From positions 124,001 to 188,000 of the forward strand of contig NZ_CCEJ010000008.1 of the NCBI RefSeq assembly GCF_000750955.1: DNA of 64,000 bases. Direction: 5' to 3'. Positions 1 through 12,700 of this stretch are shown piece by piece (position 1 is the first letter of the stretch; each line of letters opens with the position of its first letter). The position numbers and the translations under genes were made by a program. Origin of the DNA: Criblamydia sequanensis CRIB-18 (GTDB lineage Bacteria; Chlamydiota; Chlamydiia; Chlamydiales; Criblamydiaceae). The notes beneath the pieces were generated by a model. It ran no database searches. It saw nothing but the letters and a program-made list of their open reading frames with translations, and was not told the origin of the DNA.

Positions 1-2840
1 TAGAGCATTTTAACGAACTTGTTAAACTTAATAGTTTTAAAGCTCTTCTTAAAAAAGAAGACTTTACCCAGGAAGTAAAGTTAAAATTAGCGGAATCCTT
101 AGCGAGGTATCTTGAAATCAAAGAGGAAGAGAAAGAATCGTACCTTAATTACGTGACAAAAAGAGAGTGCGAAGATCCGGATTGGCTGTCTCTACATCCA
201 AAACGAGAAGAAATCACAACAGTTAGAGGAGAAATTACTTTCTTACTTGCTGAAACTCTCTCTAAAGCAACTTCTGTTAATTATGGCTTAAGCAAAATCG
301 ATCCTACTATTGAGTATATAAAGCCTTATGAAGGGAATGATGCATGCGTAGAAACTGCTGAATATGACAATCCCCATGAGACCTTAAATAAAACCTATCA
401 ATATTACCTTTGCCGAAGATTGACAGAGGATCAAATATGGAAACTCGTGGCGTCACTACAAAAACAGGGTCTTGATCAAGCAAGGAAAAGAGGCTCTGAT
501 CCAAAAGAAACAGCCGCTTATGCTGAATTTGAGGAAATCTTTCCTAAAAAAGTTCCGCGCTTATTTTCCTTAACGAAAGAAGATGTAAAAACCCATTTAG
601 CTAAAATTAATAAAAATAACGAATTAATTTTTTACTACGTGAGGAAGGTCGTAGCACCCACTATCGTGCAATATAAAGAAAAATTTAAAAGCGATGCTCA
701 GAATCTTAAGAGCTGCTTTGGATCTGTCATTGGCATGAGCGCAACGCCCGGAGCTAAAGAAATTTATGGCAAGGAGGTTGTTTATAGACCCGATAAAGGT
801 AGTGACGAGCTTATTTTAGACACCTTGTCAAGGAAATGCGCGGACCCATCAACAATTCATGTTTTAGATTCAAGCCAGCCGAGGGATATTTTGGAAGAGC
901 TTCTTAGGAAGCTTCTTCCTCCAAATACTCCGATCCGAATGATCATTGACATGGGCTCTCTTTTTAAGGGAATTGGAAATAAAGAGTTTGCCATTAAGCT
1001 TCTTGATCATTTTGAGAAGAATCAGCTTAGTTTTAAAGGGGTTGTTTTCTTCCATGAGGATCATTTAATGTCCCTTGAAAAGGATGCTAAGGGTCATATC
1101 CAATGTCTTCACATTGAGAGAAGTCAATTAAAACTTAATGAGCGCTTTACTTATTGTGACAATAAGCATGTCTTTGGCTCTGACATAAAACAAGACCCTG
1201 AAGCGATCGGTCTTTGCACTTATGATCGCGATGTCGATTTAGATTTAATGCTCCAAGGAGTCGGAAGGCTTCGAGAGCTTACTCAAAATCAAAGTGTCGA
1301 GTGGGTTTTAACAAAGGAAGTTAAGGATGTCATAAGTGAAAAACCTTTAACTTTCGTGGATTTAAGAAATCTATCTATAAAAAATCAAGCCGAAAAAGAA
1401 GCAGATGATCTCTTTCGATCTTTAAAACAACAGATGAAAAACGAAATTCGAAATCTTATGATCTTAAAGCTTATCTATGCTGAAGATGAAAAAGAGGTGA
1501 TAGCCTTATATAATGATTTTAGAAGCTTTTTAGTAGAAAAAAAACCGACTACAGGCCTTGAGCTTTATGGAGGGGCTCAAGAAGAGGTTAGCGCCCTCTT
1601 TGCTTTAACGATAGAAAGAAAAAAGCTCAAGGAAATTGCTTTAGGAATAAACTCCTTTAGTCCGGATGAAAAAGAATACTTATGTAAATCTCTTAAGGCA
1701 TATAAACAAAAAATAATTGAACTTGAATCCAGACTACCCTCTAAAGTTAAGCTTGGAGCTTCCTTATTAGAAACAGAAAACGAAATTCAAGATGAGATTT
1801 CTCTTGAGATGGAAGCCTTCATCGAAAATGTGACTGCAACTAATACCGGCAGAGTCAAGAGACGGTCTTATAGATGGAATTCTTTTGACCTTTATAATAG
1901 TAATTGGACAAAAACGACTTCCGTGACTTTTAATATAGCAAGATTTATTGGCAACATCTTTTCTTTCTTAAAAACGGTTGTTTTTGAATCGTTTTCGCCA
2001 ATTGCAGCGATGGTTGAAGATTTAAGCGGCTCTAGAGGTTTAATGAAGCTTGCTAAGATCCCTATCTATATCATCGCAGCTTGCATAAATGCGGCGGCAT
2101 TTTTAGTTTTTGCCGCGACAATTGCTCTGCCAGCTCTTGCGTTAGCTGGAGGGGTCGCTATCCTGAATCTTACCGGGCATACCTTTAGAAGGGTATCTTT
2201 AGCGAATTATTCAGTCCCTCTTTTCGAAGCTGAAAAAGTCCTTGGCGTTTCAAAAGAGTTGGAAGTCTCAAAGGAACTTATGAAAGGCACCAAAAATCAT
2301 AAGATTCTTATGACCAATAATTTTGTCACCCTTATTGAGCCGAATGCCGATAAACCGATCATGGAAGTTTTAGGTAAGGATCAAAGGATTTGCCATGAGG
2401 TGATTGTGGTTCAAGATACGAACCAAAATGGAGTTAAAGCCTATACCGTTATTTTAGGGGATCAATCAACCGATGCTAGATTCTTTAGAAAAGAGCTCAT
2501 GAAAGATGCTCTTACAACGACTGCAGAAGAAGCAAATAAGAGGACTCGAAAAGTCTTTCTTTATGATTTAAGGCTTGGCGTTGTCGCAGATAGCAAAAAT
2601 TTTATAGATGAAGAAGAGCTAAGAAGAGATAACGGTTTTCTAGAACTTATCGTAAAAACTAAAATTTTTAATGGAGATGTCAACTATAGCCTTGAAGAGG
2701 AAAAGGTCCTCTATAAAATGCTAGAAGATGAGACTGTAAAAAAACAAGCCGCTGCCATTATTAAAAAATCGCTTGTTTGGAAGCCGGAAAGAAGAAATCA
2801 ATTTACTCAAAGCCATTTAAACGAATTAATCTTTGCTTAA
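1..2840 (+). CDS. Giant helicase-like protein, C-terminal part (partial, start lies left of window)
   Basis: The reading frame is open from the first complete codon at base 3, so the GTG at 153 is an internal valine and not the start. The visible 945 or so residues align end to end with residues 2169-3115 of the giant protein at 3724-13071, at clearly high identity. Seen: an SATPG motif (codons from 738) and a QGVGRLRE motif near 1250, matching superfamily 2 helicase motifs III and VI in spacing and sequence. A hydrophobic stretch follows (about 1930-2200), then the conserved C-terminal domain with CHEV and GDQSTDARFF. The Walker A part would lie upstream of the window. Its end overlaps the glycosyltransferase on the other strand by 15 bases. 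Function is unknown; the helicase-like relationship is inferred from motifs only. Confidence 0.85.
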   Translation, partial: EHFNELVKLNSFKALLKKEDFTQEVKLKLAESLARYLEIKEEEKESYLNYVTKRECEDPDWLSLHPKREEITTVRGEITFLLAETLSKATSVNYGLSKIDPTIEYIKPYEGNDACVETAEYDNPHETLNKTYQYYLCRRLTEDQIWKLVASLQKQGLDQARKRGSDPKETAAYAEFEEIFPKKVPRLFSLTKEDVKTHLAKINKNNELIFYYVRKVVAPTIVQYKEKFKSDAQNLKSCFGSVIGMSATPGAKEIYGKEVVYRPDKGSDELILDTLSRKCADPSTIHVLDSSQPRDILEELLRKLLPPNTPIRMIIDMGSLFKGIGNKEFAIKLLDHFEKNQLSFKGVVFFHEDHLMSLEKDAKGHIQCLHIERSQLKLNERFTYCDNKHVFGSDIKQDPEAIGLCTYDRDVDLDLMLQGVGRLRELTQNQSVEWVLTKEVKDVISEKPLTFVDLRNLSIKNQAEKEADDLFRSLKQQMKNEIRNLMILKLIYAEDEKEVIALYNDFRSFLVEKKPTTGLELYGGAQEEVSALFALTIERKKLKEIALGINSFSPDEKEYLCKSLKAYKQKIIELESRLPSKVKLGASLLETENEIQDEISLEMEAFIENVTATNTGRVKRRSYRWNSFDLYNSNWTKTTSVTFNIARFIGNIFSFLKTVVFESFSPIAAMVEDLSGSRGLMKLAKIPIYIIAACINAAAFLVFAATIALPALALAGGVAILNLTGHTFRRVSLANYSVPLFEAEKVLGVSKELEVSKELMKGTKNHKILMTNNFVTLIEPNADKPIMEVLGKDQRICHEVIVVQDTNQNGVKAYTVILGDQSTDARFFRKELMKDALTTTAEEANKRTRKVFLYDLRLGVVADSKNFIDEEELRRDNGFLELIVKTKIFNGDVNYSLEEEKVLYKMLEDETVKKQAAAIIKKSLVWKPERRNQFTQSHLNELIFA

Positions 2841-3614
2841 AACGCTTTTTTTAGAAGCTTCCTTAAGGGATTGATTTTTTTCAAAAAGTTTTAAGTACTT
2901 GTAAAAGGCCGTTATTCCGTTATAAGAAGAGATGACAAAGCCCTCATAACCATTTGTCACACCATTTTTTAAAAAATAGCTTTTAAAAAAGGCAAAAGAG
3001 CCATGCAAAAGAGCCTTCCAAGGGGAGCTTCTCTTTCTTCCTGCATTTTCTTTAGCGAAAAGCTCAGAGTAATGCTGCATTTTGCTAAGAAAGTCAGACA
3101 GGTTCTGGTAGGAGGTATGAAAAAGGGGCTGGCTTAAGTACTTTATTTGGGCAAGGTTTACTTTTATTTGCTCATGAACCTCGGCGTTAGTAAAACAAGT
3201 TTTTCTTCGATTATAGAGCCTGTATTGAAAATCGGGATGCCAGCCGCAGGAATGGATCCACTTTCCGTTATAAAAATTTTTTCTGGATACCGCGTAAACG
3301 GTATTTTCTTCTAATTTAAGTCTGAGTAATTCCTGGATTAAGCCGGGCGACAAGATTTCATCGCTATCAATTGAGAAAATCCAGTCGTTTTTTGCAAGGG
3401 AGCTTGCAGTATTATGAGTTTTCCCAAACCCCTCAAAGACGCCTTCAAAAACTTTAGTGTTATTATAAGTTTTGGCGATTTTTATCGTTTCATCCGTCGA
3501 ACCGTTGTCATAGATCAGCACTTCCTCAAAGTCTTGCAAACTTTCAAGAGTTGCCTTGATTGTTTTTTCGGAATTTTTAGTTAGTATTGTAAAAGAAATA
3601 TTTTTGAAATCCAT
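2826..3614 (-). CDS. Glycosyltransferase family 2 (lipopolysaccharide core type)
   Basis: This 262-residue protein has the N-terminal GT-A fold pattern of family 2 glycosyltransferases: a beta-strand start (ISFTILTKN), the YDNGSTD nucleotide-sugar motif near residue 35, and a D-x-D metal-binding motif at D83-D85 in SIDSDE. A charged C-terminal helix region follows, without clear membrane spans. The arrangement resembles the WaaE/KdtX group, which adds hexoses to the inner core of lipopolysaccharide, so transfer of a sugar onto a surface glycolipid at the inner face of the cytoplasmic membrane is plausible. The donor and acceptor cannot be read from the sequence. It lies between two homologous giant genes on the opposite strand, and its 3' end overlaps the first by 15 bases. 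Confidence 0.85.
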   Translation of the reverse strand: MDFKNISFTILTKNSEKTIKATLESLQDFEEVLIYDNGSTDETIKIAKTYNNTKVFEGVFEGFGKTHNTASSLAKNDWIFSIDSDEILSPGLIQELLRLKLEENTVYAVSRKNFYNGKWIHSCGWHPDFQYRLYNRRKTCFTNAEVHEQIKVNLAQIKYLSQPLFHTSYQNLSDFLSKMQHYSELFAKENAGRKRSSPWKALLHGSFAFFKSYFLKNGVTNGYEGFVISSYNGITAFYKYLKLFEKNQSLKEASKKSVLSKD

Positions 3615-3723
3615 TATTCCATTCCAGTTTTATAATTTCTTAATAAAAAGGGATTATTATTTGATTTTTTTTATATTCATATAGTTTACTATTAATCCAT
3701 TTTTTTCTAACTTTAGGAATTTT

Positions 3724-6700
3724 ATGCAGTTCGATGGCTTCATTTCTTCAAACAATTTCCCAACACCCCTTTCAATGGAGCCCGCTAAGAAAAAATTCCT
3801 CTTAAGTAATGATCCAACTCCTAGAGTCCAAGATTCCGAAATAGAATCGCTTTCCGAAATAAAATATACTCCCGGCGAAAGCTTTGCAACTTATGATAAG
3901 AAATTATTTGCCTTAGAATCGGCGGATTTTCTAATTCGCGACTTGGAGATGGGTTTTTGTCCAACCCCTTCTGAGCAGATTAGCCGATTTACTAGCTGTT
4001 TAAAGGCTGCCTTAAAAAATTTGGGGGATCAAGAAAGCGACGAAGCTTACGATTTCTCAAATATTGAACAATTTCAGCGCTATGTGGATCTGATTTCCGA
4101 TCTAAAGAGGGATGTACACAATAATACAAAACTAAAAAACTTAACTAAACAAACGATTGCAGACTTAAAAGCTCTAAAACCCGGTCAGTCCCTTTGGCTT
4201 CCCGGAGGATTTAAGACTGATAAGATGACCCAAGAAATGATCTATGTCATCGAGAAGCAAAAAAACGGCAAGTTTGCTTTTACTGTGGTTAACACGGGAG
4301 AAGGAATAGAAAACCACCCGGGGTTTGTCTTTCATGGCAAAGCAAAATTTCAAACGCATTTAACTAAAGAAAATATTCTCGAAGTAGATATTTGCCAAAA
4401 TGAATTTATCGAATCACTTTTGGAGATGCAGCTTTCCTTTGATTGGTATTATAAAACCACCCACGCTGACAATATTTATAAAGGCCTCTTTCCCTATTTA
4501 AAAGGATCCGAGCCTAGAAAAATCGACCCTAGAAATTTTCCTGAATTTTATCAGGGAAAGCAAAAGTCTGAGACAACTTCTTTAATGAAGGCTCTTTTTA
4601 CAAGCTTAAGGCAAGACTGCATAAGGAAGGGGACTTCTTTTGAGGAAGGTCTTAAAACCTATAAAAGGATTAAATTTTTCTATACGGCAAATAGTTTAAG
4701 AGATGCCTGTTATGACTTTTCAACGAGCCATTTTTGCAAGAGCCAGGCTATTTTTATTAAAGAAATTGCCGAAAAACAGGCAAGATCAGCAAGAAAGCTC
4801 TTTAAAGAAGGAGTTCTAACCAAACAGACCCTGCAAAGGACGGAAGCGACTCTAATTCATATTAAAGAGGGTCTTAAAAGCGCAAAAGGGTTAGCAAAAA
4901 AATCCTTGGGCAAAAGAGCTGAAAAATATGATTATAGCTACAAAGACTCAAGATCTGCTTCTTCAGCTTTTACATTTAAAGAGCCGGTTCCCCCTTACGA
5001 TTTTGTGGATCGCCCCCGAAAAGCAAGTTGTCCGTCTTTAAGTGTAAAAAAAATATTGAAAACATCCGAAGTTAATTTAACTTCTTCATCGGATGTAAAA
5101 GATTTTCTTTTAAAGCAATACAACACTTTTCAGACAATTTTACTTTCCAACCCGACTCAAGAACAGGTTGAAGTGGTATTGCAAGCTTTGATTGCGACTG
5201 TACGCTCCCTTCCAATACCAAGCAAGGCCGATGCTTTTTGGGAAATGCCGGATGAGGAAATAGATGACTGCTTAGAAGCCCTTTACAAAATTTCAAGAAT
5301 TTTTCTTTCGACTCAGACTACAGATGGTAAAACGTTAACGGCCGAGGCTCAAGTTGAACTTCATGCTCTATTTGCGATTTCTCAAAGATTATGCTTCAAA
5401 AAAAATGATTTAAATATAAATCAAGAAAGGGTTCCGGTTGAATCTTTCATTGAGTTTTATCAAAACCCTCAAGTTTTGCTTATAAGTCCAACTGCAAGAG
5501 AGCGGATCGAGAAAATTCGATCTTACTGCAATGATCAATATGATTTAACGGCTCCTGTTGATACGACAGTTTTTACTGAAAACTTGAAAAAATCTCTTTT
5601 TATACCAAAAGACTATGGAGTTCATGACGTCACTCAAGTGAGTGACTTTGAAAAAGTGGATAACGCCTATAGCCGATTCTTAAGAAAAGCGTTAAGCAAC
5701 CCTATTGTCATTGCAAACCTAAAGAAAGCCGGGCTTCAAAATGCGTCCTTAGAAGAAAAAATGCACGCGTTATTAAGCGATCGCTTGCAGGACAAACCTC
5801 GCCTTCTTCCAAGAAGCTATCATTATTTTAGGCAAATATTTTTCGCTTCTGAATTCTCTAAATCAATTACAACCTCTCCCGACAGAATTGCTGAAGAATT
5901 CTTCTATAAAAAAACAGTAACTAAATACCGGGATGAGGTCTATACAAGCTTTACATTAAAAATTGATGCAGGTTTCGTGAGCGGCTATAGCAATCCCGAG
6001 TGGACTGGAGATAGAGAGTTAAGAAAAAATATTCAGGATTCCTTCTCCACAAGGGATCAAAATTCTCTTATGTATGACTTTATTAAGGAAGCTGAACGGG
6101 AAATGGCCCTTATTTCAGTTTCCGGACCGGATGAAGTGGTTAGAGCTATTGCGCATGCAGAGAATAATCTACCCGGTTTTTTTGAAGATGAGAAAAATAG
6201 AGCGCTTTTCGCTTGCCACTTTTTTAGGCCCGGAAGGCTTAATACCACTTTTTTTCATGACCCGAGAGTTGCTAAAAAGGTCATTCATTTTCTTCATCAG
6301 AAAATTGATTTCTTTAAAACCAAGAAAAATCTGAAAGCGGCGTTATTCTTTGTTAATCTAGCTGCTACGGTAGCAGAAGAGGTAAAAAACTGCCATTCTA
6401 AGCATGGCCCCCGCTTTACAGAAGTAGGGATTGAAAACCTTAACTTTTTAAGAGACTATCGAGAAGAGCTTTTAGAAGAAATTTTACCCCTTGCGGATTC
6501 GTTTGTCGAAAAATCCGAAGTTTATATGCAGCTTGCCAATCTCCATGCTCTCTTTTCAACTAAAGATCTTTTAGCTAAGTTAAAATACGGGGGAGAGGAG
6601 GCGAATACGCTTGCAATCGACTTGCTGACCTCTTTAATTTTGCCCACCCTCAGCAACAAATACCCCTACCCTGTAGAGTCGAAAAATCTTTTGCTTCTCA

Positions 6701-9700
6701 TGAAAGATTCCCTATTTGACTATCTGAACAAATCCAATTCAAAACGAGATGAGATTTTAAACGCGATCATAGAACGTTTTATAGAGAAAAATGCGAATTG
6801 GTCGAAATTAGGCGATGCTGCCATCTATGAAGACCCAAGCCAAGGTCTAAAAATTGACTTTCAAGCAGGGTGCATCTATGAAAATGATGAGCTCTTAACC
6901 TATCTTCCAAATAAGATTGCGGATAATAATCTCTTTAAGACCATTTTTAAAGGGATTACTGGCGTTAGCTACAATAAAAATTCAGAGAAGCGCAAGCACT
7001 CTAGCTACTCAAAGGAAAGTCCTTATTTTGTAATTCATGAAGGTGAAAAAACTTCAAAGGTTTGGGTAAACAAAAATGATAATGGGATCTTGATTGAAAG
7101 AGAGATAGAGGGAGTCACTTATTTATCTATTGAAACCTCAAAGCTTTTACATATTAATGAGACCCTTCCATGCGAGCTTTTAGAACCGGATGATATTATC
7201 TGGAGCCACGTAAAACCCCAGCAAAGCACTCGAGGTTTTTTTTCCAAATCCCTGGGTTTTAGGGATAATAAAGAAGGTCACTTTAGGGTTGAGAAAAAGA
7301 ACGGGGAAGTTTTTTACCTCCATTATGAAGGGTCTTCTGATGTTTTCAATATGACAAAGATCACGAAGGAAGACCTTGAACTTATTGAACCCTCAAAAAC
7401 TATAGCTCCTGACTTTACAAGATTTGAACCGTTAAAAAACACACGGTTTTACGCGAGTCCAAAAGTAAAAAATCAGCTAGCGCGCTTTGAGTTTTCTAGT
7501 TTAAAACTCGGTTTTAATGTTAGGACAGTAGACGGTGTGACAAGGGCTTTTTCTGAAGATATCCCAGGCTTTTTTGTTTCTTCCAATCAAAATTGCAAGC
7601 CGTATGAGTTCATGCCTTATGCGCTGGTATTAGAAAATGCAAGTGGTCAGAAAAAGTTTTTGATCCCTGAAAAGAGCAGGGTCTTTAAGGCGCTTGGTTT
7701 TGAACAATCCTTTAGCCCTATTCAAATTCACGAGACTGGGACCAATAAATACCTTTGCTATGATGTTGAAGAAACTGCAAAGGGTGATAGATTAAAAGCT
7801 GTTTCCGCTCATGAAGGTCTTTACGCCGTTTATCTTATGGTCTTGAATAAAAAATATAGTAAAGCTTCTTATTATCTAAACCAATCCCACAGCCTTTCAA
7901 GATATACAGAGAATGAACAAGAGCTTATCAAAAATATTACGATGACGCTTGCAAAAGATGGTCATCCTTCAGCAAAGGCCCTACTTCTTCGTCTTGTTAA
8001 TATGGGAGAAATCAATAGAAAAAAACACGCTTCTAACGATATTCAAGAACCTAAAAAAGAAGAAGTTCTAGCGCTTTTAACAAGTTATCAAAACTATGTT
8101 GCCAACAAAAATAACGAGACTCACTGCTTTTTAACCGTTCAAGAAGAAAAAAACATTCTCAGAACCCTCCTTGCCGAGTTTAAAAAGCAATTACAAAAGC
8201 TCGATGATTTTGAGATCCCGGCTTTTATAAAAGATATCTTAAAGAATCAGCAATTAAAGATTTTTCCAACTTTGCAATCTCGTCTTCGTGAACTTGCCGG
8301 CAAGGAAAACGAACTTGAAGAAATAGATTTGCAAAATCAGATGCAGTCTCTAGAGCCTAAAAAAGAAGCTCTATTAAGCGATGTTTATAGAGGTGACTTT
8401 TTTAGTCTTATAGCAGAGCCTACAAAACCTTTACACCAGTTCAATAAACCTCTATCGCTCTCAAGAGAAGATTTTAGAGTTTGGTTTTCGACTTTCTATG
8501 GAATATTAAAGTCGGGATCGACTGAAGATAAAGAGCGTCTTCACAAACTTCTTAAGTTGATGGAAGGCTCAAGCCTCCTTCTAAAAGAAGAGGGTTCAAG
8601 CCAAAAAGCCTTTTTTAATTTATTAAAAGCTTTAAGGGATAGTCCGAGCAGCTTTCCTCCCGTAAGTGAACTTCTTGCCTACAAAGAGTTTGTTTATGAT
8701 CGAAATAAAACTGATTACTGGCAGAAAAAAGATGATTTTGACAAGAAAAAAGAAGCGCTATTTCAAAGGCTTGTTAAATTAACAGATCGGGGCGGCAATA
8801 GTATTTTTAATTTTGCTAATTTAGGCGCTCTTTTTAACGCAGTTCTTTTTTCAACAGGAAATGAAGCTGAAGAAATTCTTCATAATGAAATACCAACTCT
8901 TCAAGACTTTTTGAAGCTTTCCTTAACTATTAGTCAAGAGCCTTTGCCACCTGCCATTAGGGATTTGGATAAAGGGGCTATAGACCCTTATTTTGAAAAG
9001 CTTATAAGAAAGTTTTTCAAAAAGGACTTCCAATGTTCACCGCCGCCCCTTGAATTTGATGAGTTGGAAGAAAATCCTCTTGTCAAAGCGAGAAGCGCTG
9101 AAGTTAAAAAGATGATGGAAGCTTACTATGCGACTAAACCAAAAGAAGAGGTTTTTTATAAACTTAGAAATAAAACGTCCTTGGATACTTTGCAAAAGAC
9201 TCTGGAAGGGACAATCAAAAGCTTTAAGAAAGATCTTAAAAAAAGAGAAGAGAGGCTTTTAAAAGCTCTCAATACCCTTTCTAATGAAGAGGGAGCTTTT
9301 AGACACTTAGCCCTACTTGGTAAAGAAATCCCTAAAGTGACCCTTGATGGAGGGGTAAATTTATTCCTTATGGGGAAATTGCCGAAAGACCTGGATCTTG
9401 AAATGGGGACTTATTTGGCGTTGAAATCAAGGGTGGCGCAAGGGGCCAATTGTCTTGAGAACCTTGAAAAACTCAAAGATTCCAAAGACATGAATGGCGA
9501 AAGAGAACTTGCCATTCATAGACTTGCTGAAGACCTTTCCATTCAAAGGGGGTACTTGGGAGAAGGCTCTACAAAACTGCAAAGGCTCTATCTTGCTTTC
9601 GAAGGAAAAAATGGCCTTTTGCTTAGAGCTAAGCAAGTGGCTATTTTAAATGACTTTGCTAATTATAGCGATGAAAAAGCCCTCCAGCTTATAGCTATGC

Positions 9701-12700
9701 TTGGCACAGGCAGCGGAAAGTCAAAAATTTTGGCACAGCTTATGCAGCTGATAAGAAGAGGTGTCTCTCCCTTAATTGTGAACCTATGGCCGTCTCCTCT
9801 TTATATGGTTAATGCGAATGATACCAAAGGCCAGGTCGGTCCAAGCTTTGGACAGGTATCGGATAGTTTTGAATATGGCCGTAATAGCCCTCTAACACTT
9901 GACCACATTCGTTTTACTCTTCGAGAGCTTAGACAAGCCGCTCTAGAAACAAGACAAGTCAATGCCCGTCCTGAAAACATTCAATCTGCCGAGCTTAAAT
10001 TTTTAGAGGCGCTCGAGCTTATAGATAAAAATGAGCTCCAAGAAGAGGAGATCATTCATTGCTTCCAAGAGCTTTTAAAAACTTTCAGGGCATCGGAAAC
10101 CCATATTGATGAAGGGCACGTCAATTTGTCTCCAAGACATGAGGTTAACTTTACTTTGGGCGATCCGAAACCTGTTAGCGAAAAGCATGTCGAAGCCATT
10201 GAGATGATTTATAAAACACTTCTTCGAGAATTTAAGGGAGTGGTTAATCTAACAAATTTCCAATCCCTCCTTGAGAAAGAGACTTTTGATCATGCGCAAA
10301 AAGAAAAGCTTGCGATTTCCTTAATGCCTTATATGGTGATTACTGAAGAACAAAAAGATTCGTATATCAAGTATGTGACGGAAAAAGAAAGCGCCATGCC
10401 GCCTTGGCTTGCAGCCCATCCTAAAAAGGAAGAAATTGCAGTTCTAAGAGGGGAGCTTACCCTTTTACTAGTTGAAACTCTCTCCAAGTCGACAGCAGTT
10501 CACTATGGTTTAAGCAAACTTAACTCTGACATTGAGTATGCGAAGCCTTATGACGCCAATGATTCTTGCGTTGAGCTTTCAGAGTATGATAATGCTCATG
10601 AAACCCTTAATAAAACCTATCAGACTTATCTTAACCGCAGGCTGTGTCTTGATCAAGTATGGCGTACCATTGACTCTTGGCAAAAAGCAGGCGTTGATGA
10701 AGCCAAGCAAAAGCGAAAAGATCCAAAAGATACAGAAGCCTATAGGGATTTTGAGAAGTACTTCCCTAAAGGAATGCCGGGACTTTTTGTCTTAACAAAG
10801 AGCGATGTTGATAAATGGCTGTCAAAAATTAATAAAAATGACGACTTTATTTTTTATTACATTAAAAAGCATGTGGCTCCTTCTATCCAGCAGTATCCGG
10901 AAAAATTAAAGAGCGACCCTCAAAACTTAAAAAGCTGCTTTAAAAATATTATAGCGATGAGCGCAACACCCGGCCCTAAAGAAATTTATGGAGCGGATGC
11001 CGAGTTTAGAACAGATAAAGGAAGTGATGAGCTTGTTTTAGATACGCTTTCTCAAAAATGCAAAGATAATAAATCGATTCATGAACTTAATGCGAATCAG
11101 CCCGGACAAATTCTAGATGAAATCATTAAAGACTTATTGCCTAAAGAGACCCTTATCAGAATGCTTATTGATATCGGCTCCCTTTTCAAGGGGATCAGCA
11201 ATGAACAGCTAGCCTCTAAGCTTCTCGAGCATTTTAAAAGCACCAATCCTGAGATAAAAGGGGTCGTTTTCTTCAAAGACGACGAGTTAATGTCTCTTGA
11301 AATTAACCCTCAAGGCGGAACTAAGCTTATTCCTTTTGAAAGAAGCTTGCTTAAACCGAAAGAGCGCTTTACTTACTGCGACAACAAGCACATGTTTGGG
11401 GCGGATATTAGACAGTACCCGCAAGCGATTGGTCTTTGCACCTATGATCGGCATGTGGATCTAGACGATATGCTTCAAGGGGTGGGAAGGCTTCGCGAGC
11501 TGACCAAAGGTCAAAGCGTTGAGTGGGCGATTACAAAAGAAGCTAAAAATCTAATCACCAAAGATGAGCTTTCCTTTGTTGATTTAAGGAACCATTCTCT
11601 AAAAAACCAAGCTGAGAGGGAATCTGATGACCTTTATAGATCTTTTCGCCAGCAAATGAGAAATGAGATTCGCTTAAAGTTGATGATCAAGCTCATTTAT
11701 GCCGGATCATTTAGGCAAGTCATCGCTCTCTATAGGGATTTTAGAAAATTTCTTGTTGAGAAAAACCCGACTTCAGCGATTGAACTTTATGGAAGCCCTC
11801 AAGAGGAAGTTCGAACTCTTAAGGCCCTAAAACTTGAAAGAAAGCAATTAATTAAACAGGTAGATGAATTCACCTCTCTTTCCGCTCATGAAAAAACAAG
11901 CCTTAAAGAAGCTTTAGAGTCCTATAAACAAAAAGCTCTAGATTTAAAGGAAAAGTTTCCGGAAAAAGTGAAAATTTCAAACACGATACTTGGCACTGAA
12001 TCCGAGATTCAACAGCAAGTCCAGCAAGAAATGAATGTTGAAGAAGATACTCTAGTTTATGATAGAAACGGTCTTTTTAAGAGAAAGCCGGATCTTTGGG
12101 GCAACTCTTTCGACCCATTTGCCGGCACCTGGGCAAACCCTTCTTCCATGGTGCTTTACAATATTTCGCGCTTTGTAAAAAGTATCTTTTCATTCCTTAA
12201 ATCGTTGCCGCTTGCACTACTTGCGCCCATTCGGTTTATTGCAAATAAACTAGGAGCTCCGAGAGGATTAATATCCGGGTTGGCTAAGGGAACCATAATG
12301 CTAACGGCAGGGCTTGTTAATTTGGCAGCTCTTCTTGCCATCGGAAGCGTTGTAGCGGCCTTATCACTATCCCTTGCTTTAATTGCATCTATACCGCTTC
12401 TTATTGGAAAAGTTACAGGGGTGTTATTTAATAAAAGCTCATCTCCTGTGCCTTTATTTGAAGCAAGCGAGGTAGTAAGAAGCGGCTCTTTTGAGGATGC
12501 TTCGAAGTTATCTGCTTTATTAAGGAGCAAATCAGGGTCGATACTAATGACCAATAACTTTCTCAAAAGGCAAGAAAGTTCTGTAGAGTTGCCTAATATG
12601 CCGCCTTTTGGAAAAGAGCAAAGAACCTGTCATGAAGTGGTCGTCATTGAAGACACCGATGCCAATGGCCATAAGACCTATTCGATCATTATGGGGGATC

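Noticed and set aside
153-155. GTG at 153 as a gene start
   Set aside because: The frame is open upstream to base 3 and its residues align with the middle of the 3115-residue homologue, where this codon corresponds to a valine in YVT.
12156-12566. 136-residue minus-strand frame in the giant gene
   Set aside because: It is the antisense of the hydrophobic segment; the plus-strand frame is continuous and conserved in the paralogue.
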